From: Pseudozobellia sp. WGM2
GTDB lineage: Bacteria; Bacteroidota; Bacteroidia; Flavobacteriales; Flavobacteriaceae
DNA: 64,000 nucleotides
Assembly (NCBI RefSeq): GCF_017810075.1
Contig: NZ_JADNYK010000003.1
Span: 248,001 to 312,000 of the forward strand
Direction: 5' to 3'
The notes under the pieces: generated by a model
Told to the model about the DNA's origin: nothing
Databases searched by the model: none
What the model saw: the letters and a program-made list of their open reading frames with translations, nothing else
Translations under genes and position numbers: made by a program
Shown here: positions 1 to 8,379 of the stretch, in pieces
Layout: each line of letters starts with the position of its first letter
Position numbering within the stretch: position 1 is the stretch's first letter

Positions 1-537
1 TACAAAAGCCCCATGCGACATCAGTTCTTTTGCCAATCTTAAGGTAATATCATATGCATATTCATCTTCAGCGATCATTTGATTGCCATACTTCGCCATA
101 GCACCGGGGTCAGGGCCACCATGCCCTGAGACCAAGTAGTAAACATTACCCTTCAACCGCTCACTCTTTTCTAATACAGTCGCATGTTTTTTACCAAAAA
201 TCGCAAAATCTTCACCCTCGATTTTTTTAATCTTAGTACTATTCTTTTGAATAGTCTCTACCACTTCGACCGTATCGAGTTCAACAGGGGGAATCAGATA
301 TTTACGACCTGCATACAAATGAATGCTGTCACGAAGGTTATCAACATTCATGGCTATAAAATCATCGTAGTGATCATAAGGATCGATACCTTGTTTTCTC
401 AAAAGTGAAAGTATGCCGTCACCTTTTTTGGCCACTACTACCTTTAATGAATCTTGACCATAAATAGTATTCTCAGCACCGAAAAGAAGTGCTAAAACAA
501 AAAATGTTTTGAAATATCTAAAAAAGGTGTGATTCAT
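1..537 (-). CDS. N-acetylmuramoyl-L-alanine amidase, partial (3' end outside window)
   Basis: Reading the minus strand from the ATG at 537 gives 179 codons that run off the left edge without a stop. Residues 1-28 look like a signal peptide ending near Gly-Gln. Residues about 33-83 resemble a LysM-like segment. From residue 137 the zinc-amidase motif SGHGGPDPGA appears, with His139 as a metal ligand. The acidic stretch EDEYAYD (157-163) should hold the second ligand. This fits the Amidase_3 family, which cleaves the amide bond between muramic acid and the stem peptide in the periplasm. The third ligand and catalytic Glu lie in the missing part. Confidence 0.82.
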   Translation of the reverse strand, partial: MNHTFFRYFKTFFVLALLFGAENTIYGQDSLKVVVAKKGDGILSLLRKQGIDPYDHYDDFIAMNVDNLRDSIHLYAGRKYLIPPVELDTVEVVETIQKNSTKIKKIEGEDFAIFGKKHATVLEKSERLKGNVYYLVSGHGGPDPGAMAKYGNQMIAEDEYAYDITLRLAKELMSHGAFV

Positions 538-597
538 TTTCTATTCTTGAATACCTTGAAAAAAACAAAAACAATGCCTAAAATTACTCTGATAGCG

Positions 598-631
598 CAA
601 AAATAAATAACCCTCGTATATCCGCAGACAA
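598..631 (-). promoter_or_regulatory. Candidate promoter for the amidase gene
   Basis: On the minus strand a TAnnTTTG-type -7 box (plus-strand CAAAAATA, 598-605) is followed upstream by a TTG (plus-strand CAA, 629-631). The spacer is 23 nt, at the long end for Bacteroidota promoters. The implied start near 590 leaves a leader of about 50 nt. Confidence 0.4.
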
Positions 632-721
632 CCATTAAAAAAATTAGTTAACTATTTATTCAACAATACTAAACTAATAATGTTCCTATCAATTTTCAGC
701 TTTAAAGCATTTCATTGACAT

Positions 722-729
722 TAACTTTG
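722..729 (+). promoter_or_regulatory. Candidate -7 box upstream of the 788 lipoprotein
   Basis: TAACTTTG matches the Bacteroidota -7 consensus TAnnTTTG and lies about 60 nt before the ATG at 788. No well-placed TTG is seen upstream, so this is only half a promoter signature. Confidence 0.35.
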
Positions 730-787
730 TATAAATTTTCGTTTTATTACGACCTATTAACCACTTCAACAAATCAAACCAATTCAT

Positions 788-1594
788 ATGAACAAACATT
801 TTGCATTCTTTAGCATTTTGTGCTTCCTACTTTTTACCGCTTGTAAGACAGACAAGAAAACTAACCCGAACATGGCCGAAGAATCAAAAATATCCGATTC
901 TACTGAAGTAACTTATGGACCGAGCAAAAGTGAACGGTTAATTCAAGCCTCGATTAAAGCACACGGAGGTCAATTATATAATAACGCCCACTACGGTTTC
1001 ACCTTTCGAAATAAATATTTCACTTTCAAAAACAGCGATGGTAAGTTCACATATACCATGGAGGAAACAAAAGAGGATGTGAAAATCAAGCACATATTGT
1101 CAAATAATAAACTTACTCAAACCCAAAACGGGAATCTGGTCAAGCTAACCGAAAAAGATAGTATCAAATATACCGAGGCGGTAAACTCGGTAATCTACTT
1201 CGCTACCTTACCCCATAAACTGAACGACAATTCGGTAATCAGTGAACATTTGGGTCAAACTAAAATTAAAGGCAAATCTTATGAAGTGGTAAAAGTTCAC
1301 TTTAAACAAGAAGGAGGAGGCGTTGATTTTGAAGATGTTTTTCTTTATTGGTTCAATGCCCAAACAAAGACGATGGACTATCTTGCCTATAAATACAAAA
1401 CCAATGATGGTGGTGTACGATTTAGAAGTACCTACAACCCTAGAACCATTGATGGAATACGTTTTCAAGACTATATTAATTACAAAGCTGAAATCGGCAC
1501 CCCAATGCAAGACCTACCCGAACTTTACGAAAACGGCAGCTTAAAAGAGCTTTCGCGTATTGAAACAGAAGATGTGGTAAATTTGAACAAATAG
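788..1594 (+). CDS. Conserved lipoprotein, possibly DUF6503-like
   Basis: A 268-residue protein with a lipoprotein signal: a hydrophobic stretch ending FLLFTAC, with Cys19 as the lipidation site. The mature part is hydrophilic and rich in beta-forming segments. It begins with the phrase ASIKAHGGQLYNNA, a pattern I associate with flavobacterial DUF6503 lipoproteins, although I cannot confirm that family. No catalytic motif is visible. It ends 7 nt before the peptide deformylase start, so the two are probably co-transcribed. It is likely anchored in the inner or outer membrane facing the periplasm. Function is unknown. Confidence 0.75.
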   Translation: MNKHFAFFSILCFLLFTACKTDKKTNPNMAEESKISDSTEVTYGPSKSERLIQASIKAHGGQLYNNAHYGFTFRNKYFTFKNSDGKFTYTMEETKEDVKIKHILSNNKLTQTQNGNLVKLTEKDSIKYTEAVNSVIYFATLPHKLNDNSVISEHLGQTKIKGKSYEVVKVHFKQEGGGVDFEDVFLYWFNAQTKTMDYLAYKYKTNDGGVRFRSTYNPRTIDGIRFQDYINYKAEIGTPMQDLPELYENGSLKELSRIETEDVVNLNK

Positions 1595-1601
1595 TATATT
1601 C

Positions 1602-2132
1602 ATGCCGACACTGGAAGTCATTAAAATGGGAAATCCTTTATTACGAAGTGTTTGCCAACCTGTAACCAACGACGAAATCGCATCACAAGAATTTCAAGCA
1701 TTTATCGACAGCTTGATTTTAACTATGCAAGAAGAAGACGGAGCGGGTATTGCCGCACCTCAGGTTGGGATTTTAAAACGGCTTTTCGTTATAGAGATGG
1801 ATGGTAACAAGAGGTACCCAGATGAAGATAATTTTCCAATGACTGTTATCATCAACCCTGAAATTAAGATTTTATCGAATGAAATAACCGATAGTTGGGA
1901 GGGTTGCTTATCTATACCGGGAATACGAGGGAAGTTAAAACGGTCTAAACAAGTTCAACTTAGTGGAGTGGATAGACACGGAGAACCTTTTGAAAAGATT
2001 CTCGATGGTTTTCCTGCGATTGTTGCACAGCACGAATTAGACCACCTCAACGGTATTCTTTTCATCGACCGCATGAAAACGATGGAGACTTTAACTTTTG
2101 AAGAAGAATACAGCAAGTACTGGAATGTTTAA
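1602..2132 (+). CDS. def: Peptide deformylase
   Basis: A 176-residue cytosolic metalloenzyme that removes the formyl group from the initiator methionine of new proteins. All three family motifs are present: GAGIAAPQ (47-54), EGCLSIPG (100-107) with metal ligand Cys102, and QHELDHLNG (143-151) with ligands His144 and His148 and catalytic Glu145. Length is normal. It converges with the BamA-like gene on the other strand, with only 3 nt between the stop codons. Confidence 0.97.
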   Translation: MPTLEVIKMGNPLLRSVCQPVTNDEIASQEFQAFIDSLILTMQEEDGAGIAAPQVGILKRLFVIEMDGNKRYPDEDNFPMTVIINPEIKILSNEITDSWEGCLSIPGIRGKLKRSKQVQLSGVDRHGEPFEKILDGFPAIVAQHELDHLNGILFIDRMKTMETLTFEEEYSKYWNV

Positions 2133-2135
2133 AGG

Positions 2136-3395
2136 TTAAAAGTATTGTCCTATACCAAAGACCAAGCCTCTTGCAGCATCTTTAGTAATACCGTACCCGT
2201 AGTCGATTCTAAAAATCACATTGAATATGCGTTTATGCATTACGCGCAGACCTATCCCAGGATAAACCCGTAAATTTCTGCTATGGGTAAAATCATCAAA
2301 ACCACCACCGGGATTTCGCCACGTGCCTCCGTCGACAAATACATTTCCCTGAAGAACAAACCAATTTCTATCGATCAAGGTATGACGGTACTCCGTATTA
2401 AGCACGATTGCTCCTGTGCCCCGATCTATAGTATTGCCCACACCCCGTAAATTCAGATTGTTATCAACGGTAAAGGGTGCGAATGGTGTATTTATATTAC
2501 TGGCCAAACCTAAACGAAGTCGATTGGCCCAATTGCCCTTGGCACCAATTCTTTTAAAATAAATGAAGTCGTTAAACCCTATTAAAAATTCGGGCAGGTT
2601 CTCATCTGTACTTCCAACATATTGAAAATTCAAGGCGCTTCGGAAACCTGATATGTATTGATAAAAGTAGGTGACGGCATCATAGTTATATATCAATTTA
2701 AACAAATGCTTATCAACATCTAAGTTCTGCGGCACACTTGAACTTATAGCCCCAGAAAGGTAACGGTAATTCTCTGTAAACAGGCTGCCCCCAAGTTCTA
2801 TTCTGTTTTTGAAGTTAAATTCGTAAAGTCCCATTAATTCAACTCCTCGATTACTATACCTGTAATCGGCAGTATTGCCCTCAAAAAAAACAGGCTCTTG
2901 AGTCACAAAATTGTTGTAACTCAATGATAGTCCGATTTTGTTACTGAACAAATAAGGTGCTCGCAAACCAACTCCGAAAGAGTTAAATACATCATGTTGG
3001 TAAAAACCGCCCAAAGTTATGTTTCTACCCAATAAGTTAAATTCTTGTAGACCTATTCGAAATGCAAAATCGTCGTTGGATGATGAAAATAAATTCGCGA
3101 AAGGTATCAGCGTAAAATTTTCGGCAACCTCATAAACAATTTCGTACTGCCCTACTGTGGATGAAGAAACCTTAAAAGAGGCGTGTGATATAGAAGGAAG
3201 TCGAATCAAACGAGTTACATCTTCGGCCAATAAAACGGAATCTAATGGCATACCCGACTTTACGTTCAAAAGACTTTTCAGAAATGACGGCTTACTTTTA
3301 GAAGCGCCATCAATCTCAACCGAGTTCACTACACCCTCTTGGGCCTGAACGAAAGAACATATAAAAAAAAGAAGATATAAAGATCTAACATTCAT
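2136..3395 (-). CDS. BamA/TamA-family outer-membrane protein with one POTRA-like domain
   Basis: A 419-residue protein with a cleavable signal (1-18, ending VQAQ). Residues about 20-92 read like one POTRA-type domain (VNSVEIDGASKSKPSFL, then a YEIVYEVAEN strand). The remaining 320 residues alternate hydrophobic and polar positions, as in a 16-strand barrel, and end in a C-terminal Phe (GIGQYF) as outer-membrane beta-signals do. It is too short for BamA, which carries five POTRA domains. It probably belongs to the smaller Omp85-related proteins of Bacteroidota. Substrate or partner is unknown. A good promoter match lies just upstream. Confidence 0.75.
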   Translation of the reverse strand: MNVRSLYLLFFICSFVQAQEGVVNSVEIDGASKSKPSFLKSLLNVKSGMPLDSVLLAEDVTRLIRLPSISHASFKVSSSTVGQYEIVYEVAENFTLIPFANLFSSSNDDFAFRIGLQEFNLLGRNITLGGFYQHDVFNSFGVGLRAPYLFSNKIGLSLSYNNFVTQEPVFFEGNTADYRYSNRGVELMGLYEFNFKNRIELGGSLFTENYRYLSGAISSSVPQNLDVDKHLFKLIYNYDAVTYFYQYISGFRSALNFQYVGSTDENLPEFLIGFNDFIYFKRIGAKGNWANRLRLGLASNINTPFAPFTVDNNLNLRGVGNTIDRGTGAIVLNTEYRHTLIDRNWFVLQGNVFVDGGTWRNPGGGFDDFTHSRNLRVYPGIGLRVMHKRIFNVIFRIDYGYGITKDAARGLVFGIGQYF

Positions 3396-3441
3396 GAATT
3401 AGAAATCTCAAAATACTAAAATAGGGTATTGATTTGGCATG

Positions 3442-3471
3442 CAAACTTAAAGACCATTCAAATTAGCTCAA
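3442..3471 (-). promoter_or_regulatory. Promoter of the BamA-like gene
   Basis: On the minus strand TTG (plus-strand CAA, 3469-3471) is separated by exactly 19 nt from TAAGTTTG (plus-strand CAAACTTA, 3442-3449). This fits the Bacteroidota consensus. Transcription would start near 3436, about 40 nt before the ATG. The TTG overlaps the stop codon of the upstream lipoprotein gene. Confidence 0.6.
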
Positions 3472-4211
3472 TTAGCATTAAAGTCAATTTCTGAAAAAAG
3501 ATTCACCCAATTGTCTTCACTTACAGCAAGCAAAGTAAAGTTATAAGAAGTATTCGCCTTTAATGCAGACGGTGTTCCTTTCGTAATATTGAGCACTACA
3601 TTCTCCAGTTCATAGTATTGAAATGACTTATCAAGTGTATACGTGCCCGAAAGCAAATTGTTATTCACATCTGAGACCACTTGAAAATATATTCTAGAGT
3701 CTGAATATTGGCCATCATCCCAAGAAAAAACCGGCATTCTTGGTTCGATTTGGTCTACGGTAACATTTTGAGGTAAATATTCTGTCGGTTTGGTCGTCTG
3801 CTTTAATCGAATAGGATTCGACAAATGGGTTCGACCACCTTCTTCAAAAGAAACAATGACCCATTTTTCTTCGGAAACAGCGACTTCAAACTTTTCAAGA
3901 TAACCATTGAAAACATCGGTCGTAGGTAGGTCGATGCGATAGTAATTACCGAAATCGTTCTTATCGACATTAACATTCTCTGTTTCAAAGTACTTAACAT
4001 TGCTAGCACCATCTCTTGGATAAAAGAATACACTAACCAAATCATCATTTTCATTACTAGCTGCGCATGCTATAACATTATTAAGAACCGGATTATCATC
4101 TGATAAAGATTCTTCTAATGTAGAATCGCGATTGTCCATGTCAGTCGAGCATCCCACCAAAATTGTGACCAGTATGAGAAAATAAAATCTTCGCAAATCA
4201 ATATTTTTCAT
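3468..4211 (-). CDS. Hypothetical lipoprotein
   Basis: A 247-residue protein with a lipoprotein signal (hydrophobic core, then VGC near residue 21). The mature N-terminus is acidic and Ser/Asp-rich, typical of surface-exposed lipoproteins in this phylum. The rest looks like one or two beta-sandwich domains; phrases such as MPVFSWDDGQYSDSRIYFQV resemble fibronectin-III-like folds. The start codon overlaps the end of the upstream GH113-like gene by 14 nt, so translation is probably coupled. The pairing suggests a glycan-binding or accessory role, which is inference. I recognise no named family. Confidence 0.7.
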   Translation of the reverse strand: MKNIDLRRFYFLILVTILVGCSTDMDNRDSTLEESLSDDNPVLNNVIACAASNENDDLVSVFFYPRDGASNVKYFETENVNVDKNDFGNYYRIDLPTTDVFNGYLEKFEVAVSEEKWVIVSFEEGGRTHLSNPIRLKQTTKPTEYLPQNVTVDQIEPRMPVFSWDDGQYSDSRIYFQVVSDVNNNLLSGTYTLDKSFQYYELENVVLNITKGTPSALKANTSYNFTLLAVSEDNWVNLFSEIDFNAN

Positions 4212-5199
4212 AATATTCTTTTATGATGTCTTGAGCTGGTTTATTCTGTGGAGTAAAGCGATTGTCATTCGCCCCACCAGATTCTTTGTGGTTTATAAAC
4301 CATTTCCAAACATAGCCGCCGGCAAACCAGTCTTCCTCCCAAAATTCTTCAAAAATAGCTTTGGTAGCGTTTACTTGGCCCTGCATATTTACTGGGTTAT
4401 CGTGACGGTCGACCAACCAAGGTTTCCATGCCGTTTGGTCTGTACTCCGATAACCGAACTCGGTAAACAATATTTGTTTGTTCTCAGCTTTTGAAAGTTG
4501 TTCTATCTCAGGTTTATGCCTTTGCCAGCCCTCTCGACATTGTGCAACGGTCGGGGTTTCATGCTCACATAAAGGAAAATATGCATCAATACCAATATAA
4601 TCTAAATCTTGCCAGAAAGGGGTGCGTTTATACTCGTCCCAATTGGCGGCATAGGTAAGTTTGCCCTTATATACCCTTTTGATTTTGACGATAAGCTCTT
4701 TCCAAAATTCGGGTCGATTGGTCACAAATTTTTCTAATTCTGTACCGATGCAATAGATATCTACCTTAGTTTCCGATGCCAGTTCGGCATAGTTAAGTAT
4801 GAATTTCTCGTAAGAGGTTTCAAACTTCTGCCAATCTTCTTCCGATTTCATTTCAAGGCTTCCGGTAAATATTCCTTTCCAAATCCATATTTGAGGCTTC
4901 AACAGCACTTTAATACCGTTTTTATGCAATAGCTCAATATATTGCTTTGCCCCCTTTTTGGTTTCACCATGCCACTGTCTTTCGGTATCGAAAACGACCT
5001 CAGGGTTTTCAGGGTTGCGAATAAAGCCAAAAGGCATGACTGCCGCATGATTGGCATGTATGTTCATCACTTCTTGCACATGCTCCTGAGCTACGGCTTC
5101 ACGTGAAGCCACAAAACTCACCCCATTAATTTTTTCATGAACTTGACTCGCGCAAGAGAATTGCAAAAGACATAAAAACAAGACCCCAATTAATCTCAT
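4198..5199 (-). CDS. GH113-like glycoside hydrolase, lipoprotein
   Basis: A 333-residue protein whose signal ends LLQFSC, with Cys16 as probable lipidation site. It reads as a TIM-barrel hydrolase of clan A. IGTELE (151-156) supplies the acid/base Glu154 and FTEFGYR (245-251) the nucleophile Glu247. FGFIRNPENPEV and VLLKPQIWIW (98-107) fit strands near the sugar-binding end. The pattern matches family GH113, whose characterised members include beta-mannanases, but substrate cannot be read from sequence. Location is probably the cell surface or periplasm. It overlaps the downstream lipoprotein gene by 14 nt. Confidence 0.78.
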   Translation of the reverse strand: MRLIGVLFLCLLQFSCASQVHEKINGVSFVASREAVAQEHVQEVMNIHANHAAVMPFGFIRNPENPEVVFDTERQWHGETKKGAKQYIELLHKNGIKVLLKPQIWIWKGIFTGSLEMKSEEDWQKFETSYEKFILNYAELASETKVDIYCIGTELEKFVTNRPEFWKELIVKIKRVYKGKLTYAANWDEYKRTPFWQDLDYIGIDAYFPLCEHETPTVAQCREGWQRHKPEIEQLSKAENKQILFTEFGYRSTDQTAWKPWLVDRHDNPVNMQGQVNATKAIFEEFWEEDWFAGGYVWKWFINHKESGGANDNRFTPQNKPAQDIIKEYYEKY

Positions 5200-5245
5200 A
5201 TATCGGTTTTTCCGGGCCTAAAATACAGTATTTCTATGTATTAGC

Positions 5246-6190
5246 TTAAAAAAGAGCCCTCAGGCCTAGGCTAAACGTCTGGCCCAGACCTTGAAAACTG
5301 CTGCCACGAACAAAATTATTATACGATAGCTCGATGTTAAGCTCATTGGTCAGTTGGTATTTACCCCCCAGACCAAGTGCGGTATAATTTTGCGAAAAGT
5401 TATTTCCATTGGCATCGGGGTTATCGTAGCCGATGAAAAAAGATTGTTGGGCATTAATAAATACCGTAGACTTGGCGGACGGAAAATAGCTTAAGAAAAC
5501 ACTTAGCGGTACTACCACACTGTTATTGGCAAAACGCTCTCCTATATTCTCTGAATTCGGGTCGGCATCCGCTCTCTTCTCACCAAAATTAAAACCTAGG
5601 TCAGCTTCGGTGAACAACTGCCAGTTGTTATTACCAAAAGTACGGTCAAAGAAAAATTTGGTTTCCCAGAAAATACTTCTTTTATCGAGATAGGGGGCAT
5701 TAGGCACATCTTCGAACACCGGAAAAAACAACGAACTGGTGAATGAGAAGTTACCCATACTCGCAAAAGGCTGTACCCGAATCGATGGTGCCAACGTGGT
5801 GAGGCCGCTTCTGGCATCTGTACTATTATTTTCAAAACTGAGAGCACTCAAGGCCTTGGCCCCATTATAGGTATTTGCCCTTACTTGAAAGATAAGACCA
5901 ACATTGATTCTAGATGTTTCACTAATACCAGTATAAACTTCTGTAGTATTAGTGAAAAATGTCTGACGAGGAATATCTACTGCCCTGCTTCCTTCTTCTG
6001 TCTGCCGCGTTTGGGTATATAGTCCATTGAAAAATTTAATGTCCCATTGCCCACGCTTTAATAGTTTTGAAGGAGTATAAGTCTGTATGTTACTGCTTTG
6101 AGCGGCCGGTTGGTCATCATCCTGAGAAAAAACAGGAATAACCGTTAATAATAACATCGATAATGAAAAAACCTTGGCCATTGGTTTCAT
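5246..6190 (-). CDS. Predicted outer-membrane beta-barrel protein
   Basis: A 314-residue protein with a signal peptide (about 1-22, ending VFSQ). The body alternates hydrophobic and polar residues in strand-length runs and ends in aromatic Phe (LGLRALF), as barrel proteins do. The phrase SKLLKRGQWDIKFFNGLYTQTR near residue 42 begins a conserved-looking segment seen in uncharacterised Bacteroidota outer-membrane proteins. It lies in a minus-strand run with the DUF547 gene upstream (39-nt gap) and the GH113-like gene downstream (46-nt gap). No specific transport function can be read. Confidence 0.7.
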   Translation of the reverse strand: MKPMAKVFSLSMLLLTVIPVFSQDDDQPAAQSSNIQTYTPSKLLKRGQWDIKFFNGLYTQTRQTEEGSRAVDIPRQTFFTNTTEVYTGISETSRINVGLIFQVRANTYNGAKALSALSFENNSTDARSGLTTLAPSIRVQPFASMGNFSFTSSLFFPVFEDVPNAPYLDKRSIFWETKFFFDRTFGNNNWQLFTEADLGFNFGEKRADADPNSENIGERFANNSVVVPLSVFLSYFPSAKSTVFINAQQSFFIGYDNPDANGNNFSQNYTALGLGGKYQLTNELNIELSYNNFVRGSSFQGLGQTFSLGLRALF

Positions 6191-6229
6191 AAAGTTGGTT
6201 TTTAAGATTGGTCGATACTGTGTAGAGGC

Positions 6230-6943
6230 CTATTTTACCTCATTAAGAGTCCAATCATAGGGATAATAAGAAACTTTGGTATTTTCGGGCAACTCTTCAG
6301 ACCTGAATTCATTAATAAAATCTACTAAAGTTTGTCCACTGGTAAAGTCATCGTTATACCATTCAAAAATTTGAGAAACCTTAACCTTATTCTTATTAAC
6401 CCTAATAAACATTGGGTCATTTATTGCCAACTTGGTTTGTCGCTCTAATTGTTCATCAAGTTTAGTGGGTCTGTATGCCTCGTTAATAATTGGAGGACAC
6501 CCCAAACCGGCACATACCAAAACAAAATGAAAACGGGGCTCATCAGGAAAATTACCACGTAACAATTTGTTCTCGACCTCATCGAGAGTAACATTTTCGC
6601 CCCCAAACTTATGTTTCTTTACATCGAAAAAACCTTTTACATCTACAGGAGATTTCAAAGGATAATTTTCAACTATACTTTTTATCACCAATATATTATA
6701 GCCGTTTATCCAGAATGCCTGAAACTCATTGGCATTTTCTTTATCTACCCTTATATCAGCTGCCAAGGTCAGTAATTCATCTAATTCAGAACTATCGTTC
6801 TTAATTTCTTTGTAATCTACCTTTCCATCTTTGACATAAGTGGAGAAAAAAGATTCGGCCTTATCTAAATACGCATTGACTGATTGGGAATATCCGTTGC
6901 CCAATGCGAAAATACAGGTGAACAGAAGAATTAGATTTTTCAT
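6230..6943 (-). CDS. DUF547 domain-containing secreted protein
   Basis: A 237-residue protein with a signal peptide (about 1-19, ending GYSQ). The DUF547 signature is clear: FQAFWINGYNILVIKSIV in the middle, then VTLDEVENKLLRGNF, and FVLVCAGLGCPPI with the conserved Cys pair. It ends with a segment around VSQIFEWYNDDF. The family is widespread and biochemically obscure; the conserved Cys and His/Asp residues have suggested an enzymatic role, not shown. Expected location is the periplasm. Followed by the outer-membrane protein at 5246-6190. Confidence 0.88.
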   Translation of the reverse strand: MKNLILLFTCIFALGNGYSQSVNAYLDKAESFFSTYVKDGKVDYKEIKNDSSELDELLTLAADIRVDKENANEFQAFWINGYNILVIKSIVENYPLKSPVDVKGFFDVKKHKFGGENVTLDEVENKLLRGNFPDEPRFHFVLVCAGLGCPPIINEAYRPTKLDEQLERQTKLAINDPMFIRVNKNKVKVSQIFEWYNDDFTSGQTLVDFINEFRSEELPENTKVSYYPYDWTLNEVK

Positions 6944-7080
6944 TTAATAACTTATTTATAAAAATTTAGGTCGCATTTTATTCCACCTTCTTACAATTGA
7001 AAAGCCACAAATCAAACATTCTCAAGTTCAATTTCAAATATTGTACCGAAAGATGACCTAATTTACCACTTCATGAAAAC

Positions 7081-7112
7081 GACCTCTTTGATGAACTAAC
7101 ATCAAAAAGGTC
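7081..7112 (-). terminator. Hairpin terminator after the 7130-8077 gene
   Basis: Arms GACCTCTTTGATG (7081-7093) and CATCAAAAAGGTC (7100-7112) pair over 13 positions with one mismatch and a 6-nt loop. On the minus strand it lies 17 nt after the stop of the outer-membrane protein gene and is followed by a short T-rich stretch. Confidence 0.65.
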
Positions 7113-7129
7113 TTAAAATCAACTAACAG

Positions 7130-8077
7130 CTATTGAGCCATTGCCGTAGATTGGGTGTTAAAAGAAAATGTGACACCCACATTAAAGAAATTGGTGTCAC
7201 CGATATTTCTACCGTCAATTAAAGTACCATAACCCGCACTTAAACCAATTAATGTTGTAACCGGAACATATGCAGAAACACCCAAACGCGTATAATTCAC
7301 TCTAGTTTCAGGAAAATTACCTGCAAAACCAGGCCCCATGATATCTACTCCGTCCGATGAAGTTGCTTGATGATCCACCCAAAGTTCTCCGTAGAACTTA
7401 GAACCGGCATAACCCACTTTGGCCATCGCCAAAATTGCATTCGGCACATCATAATCCTCTCCGTTATTCACATTAAAATCGTCATCTGTTTTACCCCTGA
7501 GACTATAACCTGCAACAAGAGTGGTGAAAAAACCTTGGTTCAATTGTAAGTGTCCACCAATGTGAAGATTGGTCTTAAAAGCACCATTACCAATAGCCAA
7601 AATACTGTTGGCATCGTACCCTCCCGGAATATCAAAACCTAATGCCGTGATTCCATCAAATTTACCACCCTCAAAAGCGGCCCTGAAAGGCCTATATTTT
7701 GCTGCTATGGAGATGTCTTGAAAACCGGACTCTTTGGTATTACCACTTATGGGATCAGGTGTTCCTTCTCCTTTTGCCGAAATGTAGGGCGCATTGACTA
7801 CCAAGGTCAAAGCATCCGTCAACCCCCATTTGGCGTACAAACCAATAATATCTTGAGTTATTTTTTCGTGAGCGGGTACTGGGCCCATCTTTTCTTCACC
7901 AACATAAAATTCATCATACGAAGCCCCTGTGTAGGATGCAGTGAGAGAAACATCACCTTTATTGCTGTAAAAGCCATCTATCAAGCCTTGAGCAGCTAAT
8001 GAATTTGCACTAAAGGCCGCGCCGAACAAAACTAAAGTGCCAATACTAATTTTTAATTTGAATAATTTCATTTTCAA
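7130..8077 (-). CDS. Predicted outer-membrane barrel protein, porin/transporter-like
   Basis: A 315-residue protein with a clear signal peptide (1-30, ending SLAAQ). The mature chain has alternating strand patterns and glycine-rich turns typical of an outer-membrane barrel, for example DALTLVVNAPYIS and GFQDISIAAKYRPF. It resembles the putative outer-membrane transporter proteins often annotated near carbon-use genes, but no specificity motif is visible. It is expressed alone: a hairpin terminator follows it, and a 302-nt region separates it from the divergent oxidoreductase gene. Confidence 0.68.
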   Translation of the reverse strand: MKMKLFKLKISIGTLVLFGAAFSANSLAAQGLIDGFYSNKGDVSLTASYTGASYDEFYVGEEKMGPVPAHEKITQDIIGLYAKWGLTDALTLVVNAPYISAKGEGTPDPISGNTKESGFQDISIAAKYRPFRAAFEGGKFDGITALGFDIPGGYDANSILAIGNGAFKTNLHIGGHLQLNQGFFTTLVAGYSLRGKTDDDFNVNNGEDYDVPNAILAMAKVGYAGSKFYGELWVDHQATSSDGVDIMGPGFAGNFPETRVNYTRLGVSAYVPVTTLIGLSAGYGTLIDGRNIGDTNFFNVGVTFSFNTQSTAMAQ

Positions 8078-8379
8078 GATTTTAAGGGGTTAGATTTATT
8101 GACCGAAAATGAACGAACATTCAAAACGAACTGACCTCACGTATTTATGTTTGATTCTTACTCATGAGACTTCAAAATTCATTTTGAAGAAAGGGACTGA
8201 AAATCAATTTTTCTTTCATCATTTTCATTTTCAGCCACAAATAAAGCCTTAACTTATCACAATTCTATAACAGAAACTACACATTAGTGTCCTTATTTAA
8301 AATCTCTAAAAATTAGATTTTATCGGTAAGAATTAGAAAACTTATCGACTGAAACTAGTATTAATTCCCACAGGTCAAC
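8078..8379. other. Divergent intergenic region with one dyad
   Basis: 302 nt between divergent genes. It holds a 20-bp inverted repeat (listed separately) and a nearby CTCATGAG palindrome at 8161-8168. I found no full promoter: a lone TATGTTTG at 8146-8153 has no TTG at the right distance and is 230 nt from the plus-strand gene. Confidence 0.5.
8170..8189. repeat. 20-bp inverted repeat, possible operator
   Basis: CTTCAAAAT and ATTTTGAAG form perfect 9-bp arms around a 2-nt centre. The position between two divergent genes fits an operator for a dimeric regulator. It could also fold as an RNA hairpin in a leader. No T-run follows, so a terminator is unlikely. Confidence 0.4.

Noticed and set aside
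184-408. Open frame on the plus strand at the left edge
   Set aside because: It is a shadow of the amidase gene on the minus strand, which shows family motifs.
4231-4494. Plus-strand frame opposite the GH113-like gene
   Set aside because: It is antisense to a well-supported gene and shows no protein-like features of its own.
8146-8153. TATGTTTG as promoter of the oxidoreductase gene
   Set aside because: It lies more than 220 nt upstream of the start and has no TTG at 17-23 nt; a chance match in AT-rich DNA is more likely.
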